39,775 nucleotides of DNA from a candidate division KSB1 bacterium (GCA_034506335.1 JAPDPR010000035.1:1-39775); one strand, 5' to 3'. Positions 15,830-24,799 are shown, counted from the first letter of the stretch. The notes: generated by a model from the sequence alone, not told the origin. Numbers and translations are program-made.

Positions 15830-18800
15830 ATGCCGGAATTTGTTCACCTCCACACTCACTCGCACTATAGCCTCCTGGACGGTGCCGCGCCCATTCCCAA
15901 GTTGGTGAAGACATGCGCCGAGATGAATATGCGCGCGCTCGCGCTCACCGACCACGGGAACATGTTCGGCGCCATAGAGTTCTATGACCAGGCGCTGAAG
16001 GCCGGTATCATCCCCATTCTCGGTGTGGAAGCGTACGTGAGCCCCGGCAATAGCGAGGACCGTACCCCCCACAGGTCTGGTGAAGGCAACTATCACTTGG
16101 TCCTTCTTGCCCGCAATTTGACCGGCTACAAAAACCTCTTGAAGCTAGTCTCACATGGCTACCTAAAAGGTTTCTACCAGAGGCCGCGCATCGACAAGCA
16201 GCTGCTTCGGCTCCATCATGATGGCCTCATCGCCCTCTCGGCGTGCATCAAGGGGGAGGTCAGCAGGTTCCTCCTCCAAGGGATGTGGGAGGAGGCCCGG
16301 CGCGCCGCTCTCGAGTACAAGGAAATCTTCGGGGAGGATTTCTATCTTGAGATCCAGGACCACGGCTTAGCAGATGAGCAAGTGGTGCGCGAGCAGATGG
16401 TGAGGTTGTCAAAAGAGCTGGGCATTCCTGTGGTGGCGACCAACGATGTCCATTACCTCAAGCGCGAGCACTATGCGGCCCACGACATTCTCCTGTGCCT
16501 CCAAACAGGTGCCGACCTCAATGCGCCGGATCGGCTTCGCTACGCCACAGACCAGATCTATTTCAAGTCCGCTGAGGAGATGGCCGCTCTGTTTCAAGAC
16601 GTGCCAGAAGCCATTGAAAACACGGTGGCCATTGCCGAGAAATGCCATGTTTTGCTCGACCTCAAGGCAAGACACCTGCCCCGCTTTGCGCTGCCGGCGG
16701 GCGAGCGAGTGAGCACGCTGGATGAGTATCTGGAAAAGCTGGTTTGGGAGGGTGTCCGCCGGTGCTATGGTACTCCCACGCCTGAGATCGAAAATCGAGT
16801 ACGCCACGAGCTCAAGATTATTCGTGATGCTGGTTACGCGGGTTACTTCCTCATCGTGCGGGATTTCATCGAGTACGCACGCAGCGTGGGTATTCCAGTC
16901 GGTCCGGGGCGAGGCTCAGCAGCGGGGAGTGTGGTCTCATACCTGCTGGGCATCACCCGCATCGATCCCCTCAAGTATGACCTAGTGTTTGAGCGTTTCC
17001 TGAACCCGGAGCGTTTGAGCCCGCCGGATATCGATGTGGACTTTTGCGACCAACGGCGCGATGAGGTAATTGCCTACGTGCGCAAGAAGTACGGCGCCAA
17101 CAACGTGGCGCAGATCATCACCTTCGGCTCGATGGCCGCACGAGCAGTGGTGCGGGATGTTGGCCGGGTGATGAAGATCCCCCTGGGCGAGGTGGATCGC
17201 ATCGCCAAACTTATTCCGGCAGGGCCGAACGTCTCACTACAGCAGGCGCTCAACTCGGTCAAAGAATTGGCGGACCTGGTTGCCAGCAAAGAGGAATATC
17301 AGAAGCTGATCGAGTACTCCCTCGTACTGGAAGGTATTGCCCGCCACGCCTCCACGCACGCCGCTGGCGTGGTCATTGCCCCAGACGAGCTCACCAACTA
17401 TGTGCCTCTTTATCGCGTCCGGGACCAGGAGGTGGTAACCCAGTACGACAAGGACAGCCTCGAGAAAATCGGCCTGCTTAAGATCGATCTCCTGGGTTTG
17501 CGCACCTTGACGGTGGTCGACGATACTGTGAAGGCGGTGCGTCGAAAGGGTGTCCCTCTGAATATCGACGCGATCCCTTTGGACGATGCCGAGACCTACC
17601 GCCTGCTCTCAGAAGGACGGACCGTGGGGGTGTTCCAATTCGAGAGTAGCGGGATGCGTGAATGGCTGAAGAGGCTGCGCCCCACGCGCCTCGAAGACCT
17701 CATAGCCATGAACGCCCTGTATCGGCCAGGCCCCATGGACACCATCGAAGACTTTGTTGCCCGGCGGCACGGTCAGAGAACCATTGAATATCTCCACCCT
17801 CTGCTGGAGCCGATTCTCAAGGAAACCTATGGCGTGGCAATCTACCAGGAGCAGGTCATTCGCATCTGCCACGAGATCGGCGGTTTCTCCCTGGGGCAGG
17901 CCGACGTGGTACGCCGCGCAATGGGCAAGAAGATTCCTGAAGAGATGGAGCGGCAGCGCGGCCTGTTCGTCAACGGCGCCCGGGAGCGCGGGATCGACGC
18001 GGAGACTGCATCGGCCATTTTTGACATGATGGTGAGTTTTGCCGGCTATGGCTTCAACAAGTCACACGCCGCAGGCTATGCGCTGCTTGCTTACCAGACA
18101 GCCTATCTCAAGGCACACTATCCTGCCGAGTTCATGGCTGCTACGCTGACCAGCGAAATGGGGGACACCGACCGTGTGGTGAAGCTGATCGGTGAATGCC
18201 GGCGGATGAACATTCCCGTCTTGCCTCCGGACGTGAACGAGAGTGAGGCGGCCTTTGTAGTCACCGAGAAGGGGATTCGCTTTGGGCTTGGTGCGGTGAA
18301 AAACGCAGGCCTCGGTGCCATTGAAGAGATTGTGCGGGCCCGGCACGCGGGCGGGGCATTCACAGATCTGTTTGACTTTTGCGCGCGGGTAGACTTGCGC
18401 GTGGTCAATAAGAAAGTGCTGGAAAGCCTCATCCAGGCGGGAGCGATGGATTCCCTAGGCGGCCACCGGGCACAGCTGATGGCAGCGCTCGAGGCTGCAG
18501 TCAATTGGGGGCAAGCGCTGCAGGCAGAGCGGGCCATAGGCCAAACCAGCATCTTCGGCGATGTGGGTGCCGAGCACCCCCTCAAACCCTCTCTTCCTCA
18601 AGAGACCCCATGGTCTGAGGACGAGACCTTGCGCAAGGAAAAGGCTGTGCTGGGGTTCTACGTGTCGGGTCATCCACTGAATCGGTTTCGCGAGGAGATC
18701 GAGACTTTTGCCACCCTCACCCTGGACGGATTTGAGGACGCACAGGATGGCACGGAAGTGCGCGTGTGTGGGGTGGTCACAGATTTTGTTACCCGTCCTG

Positions 18801-19252
18801 ACCAGCGCGGTGGCGTGACCGGCTTTTTCACCCTCGAGGATCTCACCGGCACCGGTGAGTGCTTGATGTTCTCCAGTAACTTTGAGAAGTATCGCGAGTA
18901 TCTTTACGCCGGGGCAATGGTAATGGTGGTCGGGAGAGTCTCTAACCGTTTGGATAAAGGGGCGAAAATCATTTGCGAAGAGGTTGTGCCCCTCACCGAG
19001 GTTGCAGAGCGTTTCGCCCGGCGGCTCTGTCTGCGCATCGCGCCGGGCTCCTTGGAGATGTCCACGGTTGAACGCCTCGGGGAACTGCTTGCGCAGCACA
19101 AGGGGGACTGTCCGCTTTTCATTACCTTGCCCACCCAAAACGGCAGGAACTTGGTGCTTTCTGCGAGCAGGGCGAAGGTCAAGCCAGGACCTGGACTCAT
19201 GGAGGGTCTTCGCGCGCTCTTGGGCAGTGATAACGTTTGGATGGCTGGATGA
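15830..19252 (+). CDS. dnaE: DNA polymerase III alpha subunit
   Basis: This is the catalytic replicative polymerase, 1140 residues, normal for DnaE. The N-terminal PHP domain begins FVHLHTHSHYSLLDGAA and keeps the metal-type residues H6, H8, D41/H42 and D206. The polymerase core has GPGRGSAAGSVVSYLLG and PDIDVDF with D402 and D404. The third catalytic Asp (D553) is in KIDLLGLRTL. A helix-hairpin-helix region (AGYGFNKSHAAGYALLAYQTAY) and an OB-fold (TEVRVCGVVTDF, GFFTLEDLTGTGECLMF) follow. There is no separate epsilon-type exonuclease domain. The intact PHP motif suggests possible proofreading, which is inference. It begins 26 bp after the TPR gene. Confidence 0.98.
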   Translation: MPEFVHLHTHSHYSLLDGAAPIPKLVKTCAEMNMRALALTDHGNMFGAIEFYDQALKAGIIPILGVEAYVSPGNSEDRTPHRSGEGNYHLVLLARNLTGYKNLLKLVSHGYLKGFYQRPRIDKQLLRLHHDGLIALSACIKGEVSRFLLQGMWEEARRAALEYKEIFGEDFYLEIQDHGLADEQVVREQMVRLSKELGIPVVATNDVHYLKREHYAAHDILLCLQTGADLNAPDRLRYATDQIYFKSAEEMAALFQDVPEAIENTVAIAEKCHVLLDLKARHLPRFALPAGERVSTLDEYLEKLVWEGVRRCYGTPTPEIENRVRHELKIIRDAGYAGYFLIVRDFIEYARSVGIPVGPGRGSAAGSVVSYLLGITRIDPLKYDLVFERFLNPERLSPPDIDVDFCDQRRDEVIAYVRKKYGANNVAQIITFGSMAARAVVRDVGRVMKIPLGEVDRIAKLIPAGPNVSLQQALNSVKELADLVASKEEYQKLIEYSLVLEGIARHASTHAAGVVIAPDELTNYVPLYRVRDQEVVTQYDKDSLEKIGLLKIDLLGLRTLTVVDDTVKAVRRKGVPLNIDAIPLDDAETYRLLSEGRTVGVFQFESSGMREWLKRLRPTRLEDLIAMNALYRPGPMDTIEDFVARRHGQRTIEYLHPLLEPILKETYGVAIYQEQVIRICHEIGGFSLGQADVVRRAMGKKIPEEMERQRGLFVNGARERGIDAETASAIFDMMVSFAGYGFNKSHAAGYALLAYQTAYLKAHYPAEFMAATLTSEMGDTDRVVKLIGECRRMNIPVLPPDVNESEAAFVVTEKGIRFGLGAVKNAGLGAIEEIVRARHAGGAFTDLFDFCARVDLRVVNKKVLESLIQAGAMDSLGGHRAQLMAALEAAVNWGQALQAERAIGQTSIFGDVGAEHPLKPSLPQETPWSEDETLRKEKAVLGFYVSGHPLNRFREEIETFATLTLDGFEDAQDGTEVRVCGVVTDFVTRPDQRGGVTGFFTLEDLTGTGECLMFSSNFEKYREYLYAGAMVMVVGRVSNRLDKGAKIICEEVVPLTEVAERFARRLCLRIAPGSLEMSTVERLGELLAQHKGDCPLFITLPTQNGRNLVLSASRAKVKPGPGLMEGLRALLGSDNVWMAG

Positions 19253-19292
19253 ACCGCAAGGAGTTCGGTAGGGAGCAAATGAGGGACGCACC

Positions 19293-19841
19293 ATGCAATG
19301 GACTCTGACCCGGGCTAGGGATATCCTGTTGGAAACGCGACAGACATGGGAGCAGATCAAGAACGAGGCGCTCAACCCTGCAGAGATTACGGCAAGATAT
19401 GTGAGCGTACTCTCGGTCGTTCCGGCAGTTGCTTTCTATTTCCGCTTCTTTTTTAGCAGCGGTCGCGTATGGGTGCATTTCCTCAGCACGCTCCTCTTTT
19501 TTGTACTTTGCATAGCGGCTGTGCACTTCACTGCTCGGGTAATGCACGCCATTGCGCGCGAAATGGAGGTTGGGGGCGAGGCCTTGGACTTCCTAAAGCT
19601 CTCCGCCTTTTCTTTCACTCCTGTTCTTCTGGGCGGCGTGTTCGTGGCGTTTCCTTGGCTTTCCGGCCTCACGTTCATCGTCGCCTTGTATGGCCTTTAC
19701 CTGCTCTACGTGGGTATCCCTATGCTGGCAAAATGTCCCGATGAGAAGCTTCTTAACTTCTCGGTCTCCAGCATGGCGGTCCTATATGGCGCTTTTCTGG
19801 TCGCATATGTGATTCCCCGGCTCATGATGGCGCTGTTCTGA
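19293..19841 (+). CDS. Yip1-family membrane protein
   Basis: The 182-residue product begins with an amphipathic segment (TRARDILLETRQTWEQIKNEALNPAEITARY). Five hydrophobic helices follow, near residues 40-53, 60-80, 105-122, 123-147 and 157-180. The layout and the W-x-x-I-x-x-E-x-x-x-P entry motif are typical of bacterial YIP1-domain proteins, integral membrane proteins of unknown function. ATG 19293 is preceded by AGGGACGCACC. The gene lies 40 bp after dnaE and ends the contiguous recN-dnaE run. Confidence 0.8.
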   Translation: MQWTLTRARDILLETRQTWEQIKNEALNPAEITARYVSVLSVVPAVAFYFRFFFSSGRVWVHFLSTLLFFVLCIAAVHFTARVMHAIAREMEVGGEALDFLKLSAFSFTPVLLGGVFVAFPWLSGLTFIVALYGLYLLYVGIPMLAKCPDEKLLNFSVSSMAVLYGAFLVAYVIPRLMMALF

Positions 19842-20398
19842 GTGGTTTGAGTTTGGACAGAATCGCAGTGCGGTAGTGCATGACGGCACGGAGGAGCACC
19901 GGTGGGGGAGAGGCCTAGGCTTGATGCAACGCACACTCTCGCCGGAGGCCCTTTCTGTGAGCCGGCGGCATCGGGGAGGAGCCTGGGAGAGCGAGCCTGT
20001 TTTGAAGATCCTCAATGGCATGACTATCAGCACGGGACCACTTGCTGTGGTCCAATTGATTGGAGGGCCAGCTAGGTGGGTGCAGGGGGCCGCTGCGCCG
20101 GACTCGAGGGCGAAGAAGAAGGATACTAACCTCAGGTTCTGGGCTAAGGGCTTGTGCGTGCCGTGCTCTGGATGCATCTGTTCACCGGCTTGAAGAAGTC
20201 TGCGGCCGGAAGCCTTTGGTCACAAGCCTTGGGCACGGGTACTTTGGCTGGATCCTTGGTTTCTCCGAGGTCTCTCGTTCGTTAGCAGGGGTTTTATCCA
20301 ACATCGCGTGAGACCGGAGAGGCCGTGTTGGCACAGTGGCGATTCGAAAGGTGGGTGTGCATGAGTTCCATCACAGACGTTAGCCATGAGGGATTCCC
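19842..20398 (+). other. 557-bp intergenic region with hairpins, no recognised gene
   Basis: No convincing coding frame is present. The longest, a 105-codon frame at 19876-20193, has low-complexity content and no usable ribosome site. There is one perfect hairpin, GGACCAC-TTGCT-GTGGTCC, at 20035-20053, without a following T run. No tRNA, tmRNA, 4.5S or RNase P signature was found. A structured RNA cannot be excluded. Confidence 0.35.
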
Positions 20399-20587
20399 AT
20401 GGTAGCTACGCGCACTGTTGAAGCCATGCCGATTCTGGTGTCCTCAAGCTTGGGACTACTTTACACCCTCTTTTTGTCCGGTACCCGCGATGTGGTGCTC
20501 ATCGTTATCTTTGTTTTGCTGGTGGTCCGAAGCGGGGCGGCCATGCTCCGACCCAGAAAGCGGGAGAAGATCGAAGGAGAAGAGTGA
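20399..20587 (+). CDS. Small single-pass membrane protein, coupled to the RNase H gene
   Basis: A 62-residue ORF with one strong membrane helix (DVVLIVIFVLLVV, about 30-45) and a basic, charged tail (RPRKREKIEGEE). Its ATG at 20399 has GAGGGA about 5 nt upstream. The stop TGA overlaps the GTG start of the downstream RNase H gene (GTGA), a translational-coupling arrangement that supports it being real. There is no family I recognise. The helix-then-basic-tail layout suggests an inner-membrane protein with a cytoplasmic C-terminus. Confidence 0.6.
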   Translation: MVATRTVEAMPILVSSSLGLLYTLFLSGTRDVVLIVIFVLLVVRSGAAMLRPRKREKIEGEE

Positions 20588-21159
20588 AGACTGAGGCAAG
20601 CGACAGGGACCTTTACCGCGCACTCCGGGCCTTGCTGCCAGTGGAGGAGCTTGCTAAGCGTTTGGGGGTTGAGACCAGCCGTGTGGAGGCGCTGCTGAGC
20701 AGGCTTGAGGGCCTTTTGGCAAACGACCTCCCGGGCTACGAGCTGACCATCCACATAGATGGGGCGGCACGGGGTAATCCCGGTCCCGCTGGCGCAGGGG
20801 CAGTCCTGATCGACCAGGATGGTCGCCTACGGGCCGAGGTGAGCGTGTATTTGGGAGAATGTACCAACAACGTTGCGGAGTACCGGGCATTGGAGTTGGC
20901 GCTGGAGAAAGCGCATGAGTTGGGGGTACGGTCGGTGAGGGTGCGCACCGATAGCGCCCTGGTGGCACGGCAGCTCAACGGGAGTTTCCGCGTCAAGAAC
21001 GGTAGCCTGGTTCCGCTGTACCAACGCGTCAAGGAGCTTGCGGGGCGGTTCGAACGGTTTGTCATCGAAGAAGTGAGCAGGGAGCAAAACAAGAGAGCGG
21101 ACGTATTGGCCAATAACGCCATCGACGCGGCGCTGGCCGCGAAAGGGTCTGGTGTCTAG
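20584..21159 (+). CDS. Ribonuclease HI family protein with N-terminal extension
   Basis: The C-terminal 130 residues form an RNase H fold with the four acidic positions. These are D in IHIDGAARGNPGPAG, E in TNNVAEYRALELAL, D in VRTDSALVARQL and D in EQNKRADVLANNAID. Such enzymes cut RNA in RNA-DNA hybrids. The first 55 residues, ending LLANDLPGYE, form a helical segment (LYRALRALLPVEELAKRLGV, TSRVEALLSRLEGLL) that looks like a small winged or HTH-like domain, not the usual eukaryotic hybrid-binding domain. The GTG start at 20584 overlaps the upstream stop and is preceded by AAGGAGAA. The cellular role could be replication, repair or an unknown substrate. Confidence 0.9.
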   Translation: MKTEASDRDLYRALRALLPVEELAKRLGVETSRVEALLSRLEGLLANDLPGYELTIHIDGAARGNPGPAGAGAVLIDQDGRLRAEVSVYLGECTNNVAEYRALELALEKAHELGVRSVRVRTDSALVARQLNGSFRVKNGSLVPLYQRVKELAGRFERFVIEEVSREQNKRADVLANNAIDAALAAKGSGV

Positions 21160-21403
21160 GGGCCGCACCTGGGCATGTAGTGCGCTGGACAAGGATGGGG
21201 GCATGCGTAGCTGCTGAGGGTGGCATCGTTCTGGCGATGGGTGTTCCAGGCTGCTGCCGGAGGAACATGGTTCGGGGGCTTGGAAACTGGGCCCGAAGAA
21301 GACTGTGGGGTCTATCCTCTGCCATCCGCCAGCGAAGGTCCCTGCGTGTATGAATGAATAGAGCGTGGCGAGTGAACACAAGGCCAGGAAGAGGAAGCGC
21401 ACA
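21160..21403 (+). other. Intergenic region with two hairpins
   Basis: No gene is recognised between the RNase H gene and rmlA. GTTCC (21243-21247) pairs with GGAAC (21262-21266), and TTCGGG (21271-21276) pairs with CCCGAA (21292-21297). Neither is followed by a T tract. The structure may act in the rmlA leader or may be chance. Confidence 0.3.
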
Positions 21404-22468
21404 ATGAAGGCACTGATCACAAGTGGGGGGAAAGGGACGCGGCTTCGACCGCTCACCCATACGCAGAACAAACACCTATTGCCCATTGCCAACAAGCCTA
21501 TCTTGTTCAACGCCCTGGAGTTTGTCGCCGAGGCGGGGATCAAGGAGGTGGGCATTGTCACCAACGCCGAGGGGCTCGAAGTGAAGGAGGCAGTGGGCGA
21601 TGGCTCCCGGTGGGGGATTCATGTGACCTACATCCCCCAGGAGGCACCCCTGGGCTTGGCACACGTGGTGAAAATATCGCAAGAGTTCATCGGCGAGGAA
21701 CCATTCGTCTTCTATCTGGGCGACAACATGGTGGTGGGGGGGATCAAGCGCTTTATCGAAGAGTTTGAGCGACAAGAGTCCAATTGCCACCTCACATTGG
21801 CGCGCGTCAAGGACCCAGAGCGATTCGGGGTGCCAGAGATCAGGGATGGGAGGATCGTCCGCATCGAAGAGAAGCCCAAGGTGCCAAAGAGCCAGTACGC
21901 AGTGGCCGGTATCTACATCTATGACAGCTGCATCTTCGAGGCGGTCAACAACATTCAACCGAGCGCCCGGGGAGAGTTGGAGATCTCCGATGCTCACCAG
22001 TACCTGCTGGAAAAGGGGTACAAAGTCACCTACTCCGAGATCACCGGTTGGTGGAAGGATACGGGTAAGCCCCAGGATATCTTGGAGGCCAACAGACTGG
22101 TGTTGGAGCACCTGGAGCCACGTGTCGAGGGCAGTGTGGACGAGGCCTCGCACGTGGCCGGGGCAGTGACAATTGAGGCAGGGGCGCGCATTATTGGCAG
22201 CCACATTCGCGGGCCAGCGATTATCGGCAAACGTACGATTGTGGAGAACAGCTACATCGGCCCCTTCACTTCCATTCAGGATGACTGCATCATCCGCAAC
22301 AGCGAGGTGGAGTTCAGCATCGTCATGTCTCACTGCCGGATCATCGATGTGGGCATTCGGATCGAGAGTAGCCTGTTGGGCTATCATGCAGAGGTGGTGC
22401 GCGCCAACGGCATACCCAAGACGCACCGTTTCATGATCGGCGACCAGAGCCGTGTCGAAGTAGCCTAA
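21404..22468 (+). CDS. rmlA: Glucose-1-phosphate thymidylyltransferase, long form
   Basis: This enzyme activates glucose 1-phosphate with dTTP to make dTDP-glucose, the entry to dTDP-deoxysugars. The 355-residue product begins MKALITSGGKGTRLRPLTHT. It has NKHLLPIANKPI, LGDNMVVGGI, VAGIYIYD and GWWKDTGKP, then a left-handed beta-helix tail (GAVTIEAGARIIGSHIRGPAIIG). This is the long StrD/archaeal-type form rather than the short RmlA. I chose ATG 21404. A GTG at 21365 in frame adds 13 basic residues that are not conserved. No rmlB, rmlC or rmlD lies nearby. A hairpin terminator candidate follows at 22571. A UTP- or other NTP-using homologue is possible. Confidence 0.92.
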   Translation: MKALITSGGKGTRLRPLTHTQNKHLLPIANKPILFNALEFVAEAGIKEVGIVTNAEGLEVKEAVGDGSRWGIHVTYIPQEAPLGLAHVVKISQEFIGEEPFVFYLGDNMVVGGIKRFIEEFERQESNCHLTLARVKDPERFGVPEIRDGRIVRIEEKPKVPKSQYAVAGIYIYDSCIFEAVNNIQPSARGELEISDAHQYLLEKGYKVTYSEITGWWKDTGKPQDILEANRLVLEHLEPRVEGSVDEASHVAGAVTIEAGARIIGSHIRGPAIIGKRTIVENSYIGPFTSIQDDCIIRNSEVEFSIVMSHCRIIDVGIRIESSLLGYHAEVVRANGIPKTHRFMIGDQSRVEVA

Positions 22469-22570
22469 GACTTGGCCCACGAACGCGCTCGTGTGCGGTG
22501 CGGTCAGCGTTGTTTCCGCCGCACAGGAGCGCGAGAGAGTACTGTGCACAAATTGCATAGCCCTGGAGGG

Positions 22571-22600
22571 CGGGGAGTGATAGACTCCCCGTTGCTTTAT
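22571..22600 (+). terminator. Intrinsic terminator candidate after rmlA
   Basis: CGGGGAGT (22571-22578) and ACTCCCCG (22584-22591) form a perfect 8-bp stem with loop GATAG, followed by TTGCTTTAT. It ends rmlA transcription by position, but lies only 2 bp before the ATG of the next gene. It could therefore also occlude that gene's translation start. Confidence 0.65.
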
Positions 22601-22602
22601 CC

Positions 22603-23520
22603 ATGAACGAAAAGCCTATGCAGGCGGCAACACAGGGAAAAAAGGGCGGTTCTCCTGTTCCTATCGCGTATCACTTTGACTTCGCTGGGATCGAAGATTT
22701 TGGGGAGTACCGATTTGACGGGGATGGCATTCCCCAGGTGAACTACGGCCGCGCAACGGGGTGGCAATACAATGCAATCACCGTGGCCCAGTACGGTCTG
22801 GACCGTTTGACAAAGTGGACGCGCACCGGCCAGGAGAGTCTGCTGGAAGAGACGCGGCAGGCAGGGGATTGGTTGGTGGAGCACTGCGAAGAGTACCGGC
22901 GCGGAGTTGGCGCATGGGTATATCGGTACGATCTGCCCTTCTACGGCCCCAAGGCCCCATGGATTTCCGCGATGGCCCAGGGCGAGGCGATTTCCCTGCT
23001 CTTGCGCTTGTGGTTAGTGGAAGGCAAAGAGAGCTACTTGCGTACAGCGAGGAGGGCATTTGCGGCGTTTCGGTTGTCCATAGAACGGGGAGGGATTGTA
23101 GCTACCTTTCCGGACGGTACTCCGGTTTTTGAGGAGTTCCCCACGACGCCGCCTCCGCACGTACTAAACGGACACATCTTCGCGCTCCTCGGCGTGTACG
23201 ATTTCTGGCGGGCGACGGGGGATTCCCTGGCTCAGAGTCTCTTTCAACAGGCCGTTGTGGGATTGAAGACCAATCTCTGTCGTTACGACATCGGGTGGTG
23301 GACGTTGTACGACCTCCACCCGACACGCCGCTTGGCTTCCCGCATGTACCATCGCATTCATGTCCGGCTCATGGAAGTGCTCTTCGCTTTGACGGGCGAG
23401 CGGGCTTTTCAGGAGTGGGCCGCGAGATGGCGGCGCTACCTGGACGATCCCCGCATCAAGGTACGTTGGACAGCAGCTAAGGTGCTGGAAAAGATTAGGC
23501 TGCGGGTCCGCCATGTCTGA
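22603..23520 (+). CDS. D-glucuronyl C5-epimerase-like protein
   Basis: The 305-residue product has no signal peptide. Its sequence follows the C-terminal domain of D-glucuronyl C5-epimerases: PWISAMAQGEAISLLLRLW, then GGIVATFPDGTPVFEEFPT, PHVLNGHIFALLGVYDFW and GWWTLYDLHPT. This fold, an (alpha/alpha) barrel, turns glucuronate into iduronate within heparan-type glycans in animals and is found in some bacterial glycan clusters. Alternatively it could be a related polysaccharide-modifying enzyme. No ribosome site is seen before ATG 22603, which lies beside a terminator-like hairpin. An in-frame ATG at 22618 is also unsupported. It overlaps the next glycosyltransferase by 8 bp, implying co-translation and a shared glycan pathway. 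Confidence 0.8.
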   Translation: MNEKPMQAATQGKKGGSPVPIAYHFDFAGIEDFGEYRFDGDGIPQVNYGRATGWQYNAITVAQYGLDRLTKWTRTGQESLLEETRQAGDWLVEHCEEYRRGVGAWVYRYDLPFYGPKAPWISAMAQGEAISLLLRLWLVEGKESYLRTARRAFAAFRLSIERGGIVATFPDGTPVFEEFPTTPPPHVLNGHIFALLGVYDFWRATGDSLAQSLFQQAVVGLKTNLCRYDIGWWTLYDLHPTRRLASRMYHRIHVRLMEVLFALTGERAFQEWAARWRRYLDDPRIKVRWTAAKVLEKIRLRVRHV

Positions 23521-24799
23521 CAGGGGTAGAAGAAAGTTCCTCTTGCTTGCGTACTACTTTCCGCCGCTAGGAATGGGAGGGGTGCAGCGCACGGCAAAGT
23601 TCGTGAAGTACCTGCCCCTCTTCGGCTGGGAACCCGTCGTTGTGACGGTGAAGGACACGGCTTACTTTGCGAAAGACCATTCTCTCGCCGAGGAGGTTGC
23701 GCAGGCGCGTGTGGAGAGAACCGAATCCCTGGACCCCCAGCGTCTCCTTTTTCTTGCCAGAAGGGGGCTGCACCGCCATCCAACCAAGGGAGAGGGAGTG
23801 GCCGGCACGGCCTGGAAACGGTACGAGGCGTTGCTGAGGTGGCTCTTTGTTCCAGATGCAAAGATTCTCTGGGTTCCGTTTGGTTTAGTCAGAGCGTGGA
23901 GACTCCACAGGCGCGAGCGAATTCGGGTGGTGATGACAACTTCGCCGCCTCCTTCGGCACACCTGGCCGGTCTGCTGCTGCGCCAGTTTGCCGGGTGCCG
24001 CTGGGTTGCAGATTTCCGCGATCAGTGGACAGGGGGACATCTGGATCTTTCGCCTACGCCTTTGCACCGCGCCGTAAACAAGTGGCTGGAAAGAATCGTA
24101 CTCCACCACGCGGACGCGGTAGTTTGCGTCTCGCATGCCCTTGCTGCCAGCCTGAAGAGTAAGTCGCGTCGGCGAGACTTTGCCTCGGTGGTCATCCCAA
24201 ATGGTTACGACGAGGAGGATTTCGGTCCTTCGCCGCCAAGGGCCAAGAGGGGAAAGTTGCTTGTCTACTGTGGGAGTGTGGGTAGGCTGGCACATCCCGG
24301 CAACTACCTGAAGGCGTGCGCGGCGCTCATCCAGAAGAGGCGGCTGAATACCTCCGCGCTGCGGGTCGTGTTTGTAGGTACAGCGATTGGCGTTGACCTC
24401 CAGGGGCTGGTTTCGCAGCTGGGGTTGGAGCGCTACGTGGAAGTGACAGGGTACCTGGAACACCGCGCGGCGGTCCGCTGGCTGCAAGCCGCGGATGTGT
24501 TGGTTCTGCTCCTGACGGGAACCACTTCGCAGGATGTGGTCCCAGGTAAAGTTTTTGAGTACTTGCGTGCACGTAAACCAATCCTTGCAGTGGCCCCGCC
24601 CGGCGAGACTGTCGACTTGTTGGAGGAGTCCGCCCCGCACGTGGTGATATGCCAAGATACCCCAGAGGCAATCGAACAAGGTTTAGATGAACTCCTTTAT
24701 GGAGCTTCGAAAGTGACGGAGGGAAGTCGCGCTGGCCTCGAGCGCTTTGAACGCCGGCACCTCGCTGCGCGGCTGGCTGAGGTGCTGAACTCGGTTTGA
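23513..24799 (+). CDS. Glycosyltransferase, GT4-like GT-B fold
   Basis: The 428-residue protein begins RRKFLLLAYYFPPLGMGG, the entry of the N-terminal Rossmann domain of GT4 family enzymes. VVTVKDTAYFAKDHSL and TTSPPPSAHLAGLLL follow. The C-terminal domain has VYCGSVGRLAHPGNYLKAC, VEVTGYLEHRAAVRWLQAADVLVLLL and PGKVFEYLRARKPILAVAPPG, the sugar-nucleotide donor site. No membrane helix or signal peptide is evident, so it is probably a cytoplasmic or peripheral enzyme of surface-glycan synthesis. ATG 23513 lies inside the epimerase-like gene end. Donor and acceptor cannot be inferred. Confidence 0.9.
   Translation: MSDRGRRKFLLLAYYFPPLGMGGVQRTAKFVKYLPLFGWEPVVVTVKDTAYFAKDHSLAEEVAQARVERTESLDPQRLLFLARRGLHRHPTKGEGVAGTAWKRYEALLRWLFVPDAKILWVPFGLVRAWRLHRRERIRVVMTTSPPPSAHLAGLLLRQFAGCRWVADFRDQWTGGHLDLSPTPLHRAVNKWLERIVLHHADAVVCVSHALAASLKSKSRRRDFASVVIPNGYDEEDFGPSPPRAKRGKLLVYCGSVGRLAHPGNYLKACAALIQKRRLNTSALRVVFVGTAIGVDLQGLVSQLGLERYVEVTGYLEHRAAVRWLQAADVLVLLLTGTTSQDVVPGKVFEYLRARKPILAVAPPGETVDLLEESAPHVVICQDTPEAIEQGLDELLYGASKVTEGSRAGLERFERRHLAARLAEVLNSV

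Noticed and set aside
19876-20193. A 105-codon frame in the 557-bp gap
   Set aside because: No ribosome site, no recognisable domain and low-complexity composition.
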